From NCBI GenBank assembly GCA_018895795.1, contig JAHINZ010000409.1, positions 1-6,588 of the forward strand: a stretch of 6,588 nt of DNA. The letters run 5' to 3'. The first letter of the stretch is position 1. Every line of letters begins with the position of its first letter. The stretch is from Alphaproteobacteria bacterium. Its GTDB lineage: Bacteria; Pseudomonadota; Alphaproteobacteria; Caulobacterales; Caulobacteraceae. The translations under genes and the position numbers were made by a program. Under the pieces are notes generated by a model. The model did not search any database. It saw nothing but the letters and a program-made list of their open reading frames with translations, and was not told the DNA's origin. Positions 4,153 through 6,588 of this stretch are shown one piece after another.

Positions 4153-5409
4153 TCAGGCCCGTGGATCCAGCGTAACCCCGTGGATGTCAGCCGGTTTCAA
4201 GGTCGGCACATGCCGCTCGCCCCGCACCCAGGCGTCAATCATATCCGCCCACTCCTGAAGCATGTGGCGCCGCTGCTGGGCGTATTCGGCGACGTTGTAG
4301 ACCCGGCGAGAGGTCCGGCGATCGACGTGGGCCAGACACTTTTCGATCCAGTCGCTTTCGAACCCGATCTCGTTGAGCAGGGTCGATCCGGTCCGCCTCA
4401 GGTCGTGGACCGTGAACGGCGCTAGCGGGAGCCCCTGCTCCTTGGCCCGCTCGGCGATCGACATCGTCACGCGGTTGAACGTCGCCCTCGACATCGGCTG
4501 GTCGGCCTCGTAGCGCGAGGGCAGGAGGTACGGCGAGTTTCCTGCGCAGGTCTTCAGCGCGATCATGATGTCGAGGGCCTGGGTCGACAGGTAGATGTTG
4601 TGGGCCCGACTGGCCTTCATCCGGGCTGCGGGAATGCTCCAGATCGCGTTGACGAAGTCGACCTCGTCCCAGGTGGCGTCCTGCAGCTCGCTCTTGCGCA
4701 CCAGGGTCAGCAGGATGAGCTTCATGCCAAGCCGGATCGTCGGCAAGGTCGGGACCTGCTCAAGGAGCGGATAGAGCAGCCGGATCTCCTTGGGCGACAA
4801 CGCCCGCTCGCGCGGCGTGAAAGACCAGATCGACGACGGGCTGACGTCCTTGGCGGGGTTCTCCACCTTCTCGCCGTGCAGGCGTGCGAAGGCGAAGATC
4901 AGGTTGATCTGATCGCGGATGTGGATGGCGGTCGCGGGCGCCCCGCGATCCTTCACCAGCTGGCAGAGCGCGCGAACGTCGCCCGGCTCGATCTCGGTCA
5001 GCATTCGGTTCTTGAAGGCCGGCTCGACGTCGCGCTCATAGATGGCGCGGCGCATGGCGCGAGTGCTGTCGGCCATGCGGCCTTCCTCGATCCACTTGCG
5101 CCCGAAGTCGGCGAAGGTCTTGGCCGCCTTGATGCGCGCCTTGTCACGCTGCTTCTCGATGGCCGGCGAGACCCCTTCCCTCACCCTGCGCCGAGCTTCC
5201 ATCCCAAGCTCGCGCGCCTTGAGCAGACTGACGCCATCGCGCCCGTAGCGACCTAGCGTCAGGGTCTCCCGGCGGTTGTTGATCCGGTAGTCGAGCCGGA
5301 AGGTGATGGAGCCGGCGGGAGAGACCACGACGTAAATACCGTCACGGTCCGCGACCTTGTAAGGTTTCTTCTTTGGTTTCAAAAACTTGAGTGCGGCATC
5401 GGTGAGCAT
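4153..5409 (-). CDS. int: Tyrosine-type site-specific integrase of a genomic island
   Basis: The 418-residue protein has the layout of P4-type/island integrases. An N-terminal arm-binding domain (DUF4102-like, about residues 1-85, TDAALKFLKPKKKPYKVADRDG) is followed by a core-binding SAM-like domain (about 97-180) and the catalytic domain (about 200-395). All catalytic residues are visible: R238 (LTLVRKSEL), K265 (ARMKASRAH), H335 and R338 (HDLRR), H361 (LAHVDRR) and the nucleophile Y371 (RVYNVAEY). The enzyme joins attP and attB by strand exchange through a 3'-phosphotyrosine link. It looks intact. The ATG at 5407-5409 has a strong Shine-Dalgarno (AAGGAGG) about six bases upstream. The gene starts next to the guaA 3' end and is transcribed away from it, leaving a repeat-rich 315-bp gap. 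The nearby AlpA-like protein is the likely directionality or regulatory partner. Confidence 0.95.
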   Translation of the reverse strand: MLTDAALKFLKPKKKPYKVADRDGIYVVVSPAGSITFRLDYRINNRRETLTLGRYGRDGVSLLKARELGMEARRRVREGVSPAIEKQRDKARIKAAKTFADFGRKWIEEGRMADSTRAMRRAIYERDVEPAFKNRMLTEIEPGDVRALCQLVKDRGAPATAIHIRDQINLIFAFARLHGEKVENPAKDVSPSSIWSFTPRERALSPKEIRLLYPLLEQVPTLPTIRLGMKLILLTLVRKSELQDATWDEVDFVNAIWSIPAARMKASRAHNIYLSTQALDIMIALKTCAGNSPYLLPSRYEADQPMSRATFNRVTMSIAERAKEQGLPLAPFTVHDLRRTGSTLLNEIGFESDWIEKCLAHVDRRTSRRVYNVAEYAQQRRHMLQEWADMIDAWVRGERHVPTLKPADIHGVTLDPRA

Positions 5410-5600
5410 GAACGGCCTCCTTCTTGCCCCGAAAACCGGCGAAAAGGCCGCAAAATACCGTCACGCCAAAAACGGCATGTCGGGAGCGTCTTTTCTGAGG
5501 AAATTCAAGGGCTTGATGTGGAAAAAATACCGTCAGGCCTGACTTGCCTGACGGTATCAGCCGCTCGCCCTCGCGAGCAAGGTCGCGGGCGTACCGTCAA
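5336..5600. repeat. Five copies of the octamer TACCGTCA (candidate arm-type integrase sites)
   Basis: TACCGTCA occurs on the + strand at 5337-5344 (inside the integrase N-terminal coding region), 5456-5463, 5528-5535 and 5592-5599, and in inverted form (TGACGGTA) at 5549-5556. Four of the five share the longer ATACCGTCA. I saw no copy elsewhere in the window, whereas fewer than one would be expected by chance in 6.6 kb. Clusters of short repeats next to an integrase gene are typical of arm-type binding sites. Two of the copies also form the stem of a terminator. Confidence 0.6.
5522..5557 (-). terminator. Strong intrinsic terminator reading leftward (end of guaA transcript)
   Basis: On the minus strand ATACCGTCAGGC (5557-5546) pairs perfectly with GCCTGACGGTAT (5538-5527) around a 7-base loop, followed at once by five more T residues (5526-5522). 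A 12-bp stem with a T-tract is a textbook intrinsic terminator. It lies 168 bases after the guaA stop and about 110 bases before the integrase ATG, so it would separate guaA transcription from int. The + strand side has no T-tract, so it is one-directional. Confidence 0.8.
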
Positions 5601-5616
5601 TCGCACGAAATTTGAA

Positions 5617-5655
5617 CTGGCTCCCCTCGATCGTCGCCGATCGTCGGAGAGCCAG
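5617..5655. repeat. Imperfect inverted repeat just downstream of guaA
   Basis: CTGGCTC (5617-5623) pairs with GAGCCAG (5649-5655), and inside it CGATCG (5628-5633) with CGATCG (5638-5643) around a TCGC loop, with small internal mismatches. It may be an extra transcript-end structure for guaA or part of the recombination site. No tRNA could be folded from it. Confidence 0.45.
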
Positions 5656-5694
5656 AACACTTATTATTTCAATGATTTAACCGATATTCGCGAT

Positions 5695-5714
5695 GGTCCG
5701 CGAAGGTCCCCGAA
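5695..5714. repeat. 10-bp tandem repeat beside the guaA stop codon
   Basis: GGTCCGCGAA (5695-5704) is followed directly by GGTCCCCGAA (5705-5714), differing at one base. The repeat ends ten bases before the last base of the guaA stop codon. A partial third unit precedes it (CGCGATGGTCC side, 5689-5694). It may mark sequence brought in with the element or be native. Confidence 0.5.
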
Positions 5715-5724
5715 AGGCCCTGAA

Positions 5725-6588
5725 TCATTCCCACTCGATGGTGCCAGGCGGCTTGCTGGTCACGTCGTAAACCACCCGGTTGACCCCTCGGACTTCATTG
5801 ATGATCCGCGTGGCCGTCTTGCCCAGGATCGGCCAGGGGAACTCGAAGAAGTCGGCGGTCATGCCGTCGGTCGAAGTCACCGCGCGCAGGGCCAGGACGT
5901 TTTCGTAGGTGCGCGCGTCGCCCATGACGCCGACCGTCTTGACCGGCAGCAACACGGCGAACGCCTGCCAGATCTGGTCGTACAGGCCGGCGTTGCGGAT
6001 CTCCTCCAGATAGATGGCGTCGGCGTCCTGCAGGACCTTGACCTTCTCGGGCGTGATCTCGCCGGGGATGCGGATGGCCAGGCCCGGGCCGGGGAACGGG
6101 TGACGACCGACGAAGGCCGGGGCCAGGCCCAGTTCGACGCCCAGGGCGCGGACCTCATCCTTGAAGAGCTCGCGCAGCGGTTCGACGAGCTTCAGCTTCA
6201 TGTAGTCCGGCAGGCCACCGACATTGTGGTGGCTCTTGATCACGGCGGAGGGACCGCCGCGGGCCGAGACGCTCTCGACGACGTCGGGATAGAGCGTGCC
6301 CTGGGCCAGGAACTCGGCGCCGTCGATCTTGGCGGCTTCCCTGTCGAAGACCTCGATGAACAGACGGCCGATGGTCTTGCGCTTGGTCTCGGGGTCGCTG
6401 ACGCCGGCCAGCTCGCCCAGGAACAGGTCGCCGGCGTCCACGTGGACCAGCGGGATGTTGTAGTGGTCGCGGAACAGGGTGACGACCTGGTCGGCCTCGT
6501 TCTTGCGCAGCAGGCCGGTGTCGACGAACACGCAGGTCAGCTGGTCGCCGATCGCCTCGTGAATCAGGACGGCGGCCACCGAGCTGTC
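5725..6588 (-). CDS. guaA: GMP synthase (glutamine-hydrolysing), C-terminal part
   Basis: The fragment has 287 residues, roughly the last 55 percent of a usual protein of about 520; the N-terminal glutaminase domain lies beyond the right edge. GuaA converts XMP to GMP in the cytoplasm, using ATP and ammonia channelled from glutamine. The frame continues to the edge, where DSS is the end of the PP-loop motif SGGVDSS. Further family motifs are VFVDTGLLRKNE, LAQGTLYPDVVES, IKSHHNVGGLP, LVEPLRELFKDEVR and GRHPFPGPGLAIR, and the C-terminal dimerisation domain ends in TSKPPGTIEWE. The conserved GTIEWE end is intact, so if an element integrated here it restored or spared the coding sequence. The 3' end of guaA is a documented insertion site for integrase-bearing islands, which explains the integrase next door. 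Confidence 0.98.
   Translation of the reverse strand, partial: DSSVAAVLIHEAIGDQLTCVFVDTGLLRKNEADQVVTLFRDHYNIPLVHVDAGDLFLGELAGVSDPETKRKTIGRLFIEVFDREAAKIDGAEFLAQGTLYPDVVESVSARGGPSAVIKSHHNVGGLPDYMKLKLVEPLRELFKDEVRALGVELGLAPAFVGRHPFPGPGLAIRIPGEITPEKVKVLQDADAIYLEEIRNAGLYDQIWQAFAVLLPVKTVGVMGDARTYENVLALRAVTSTDGMTADFFEFPWPILGKTATRIINEVRGVNRVVYDVTSKPPGTIEWE

Larger units (their letters stand above)
5410..5724. other. Non-coding region between guaA and int: probable attachment-site arm region
   Basis: No gene is seen in this 315-bp stretch. From left to right it holds the integrase ribosome binding site; A-tracts at 5432, 5442 and 5452 phased exactly 10 bp apart with another at 5468; the TACCGTCA copies; a strong leftward terminator (5522-5557); a 6-bp hairpin GCTCGC/GCGAGC (5563-5578); a larger imperfect dyad with CTGGCTC/GAGCCAG arms (5617-5655) enclosing CGATCG/CGATCG; an A+T-rich patch (5656-5685, 7 G/C of 30); and a 10-bp tandem repeat (5695-5714). 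This mixture next to an integrase start and a known island target gene fits an attL/attR arm region. The exact crossover core cannot be placed, because the partner att site is not in the window. Confidence 0.55.

Noticed and set aside
5591..5625. GTTCAAATTT on the minus strand, resembling a tRNA T-loop and 3' end
   Set aside because: No matching acceptor, anticodon or D stems could be found around it, so there is no support for a tRNA or tRNA fragment.
1..6588. CRISPR array, rRNA, insertion sequence ends or toxin-antitoxin pair
   Set aside because: No regularly spaced repeats, rRNA-like sequence, transposase or paired small toxin genes were seen on either strand.

Overview
The window is GC-rich and reads as an alphaproteobacterial chromosome, most likely Caulobacter-like (Caulobacterales). 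Three things support this: the codon bias, a LexA box of the alphaproteobacterial direct-repeat type (GAAC-N7-GAAC), and the style of the HU protein. The genus is an inference; no rRNA or other decisive marker is present.

Layout, left to right. (1) 1-996: the 3' end of one TauE/SafE-like membrane protein, then a complete TauE/SafE-family permease on the same strand. (2) 1003-2414: a compact operon behind a near-ideal alphaproteobacterial SOS box. It encodes a 106-aa basic protein of unknown function, a 128-aa protein with four cysteines arranged like a zinc-binding site, and an AlkB-type 2-oxoglutarate/Fe(II) dioxygenase. The genes overlap by 8 and 3 bases, so they are probably translationally coupled. 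This damage-inducible cassette is the best candidate in the window for a poorly described system. (3) 2415-3263: two small orphan proteins of 62 and 139 aa. (4) 3367-3645: an HU-type DNA-bending protein followed by a probable terminator. (5) 3794-5409: a mobility module, with an AlpA-like helix-turn-helix regulator converging on a 418-aa tyrosine integrase across a perfect 15-bp stem. (6) 5410-5724: a 315-bp non-coding region with repeated TACCGTCA octamers, 10-bp-phased A-tracts, a strong leftward terminator and an A+T-rich patch. It looks like the arm region of an attachment site. (7) 5725-6588: the C-terminal part of guaA (GMP synthase), running off the right edge.

The simplest reading is that an integrative element sits at the 3' end of guaA, with its integrase next to the junction and its body running left. 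I could not find the second attachment site, so the left boundary is unknown. The SOS/AlkB operon, the orphan genes and HU could be island cargo or ordinary chromosome. Links among these genes are inferred from position, except the SOS control of the AlkB operon, which has direct sequence support.
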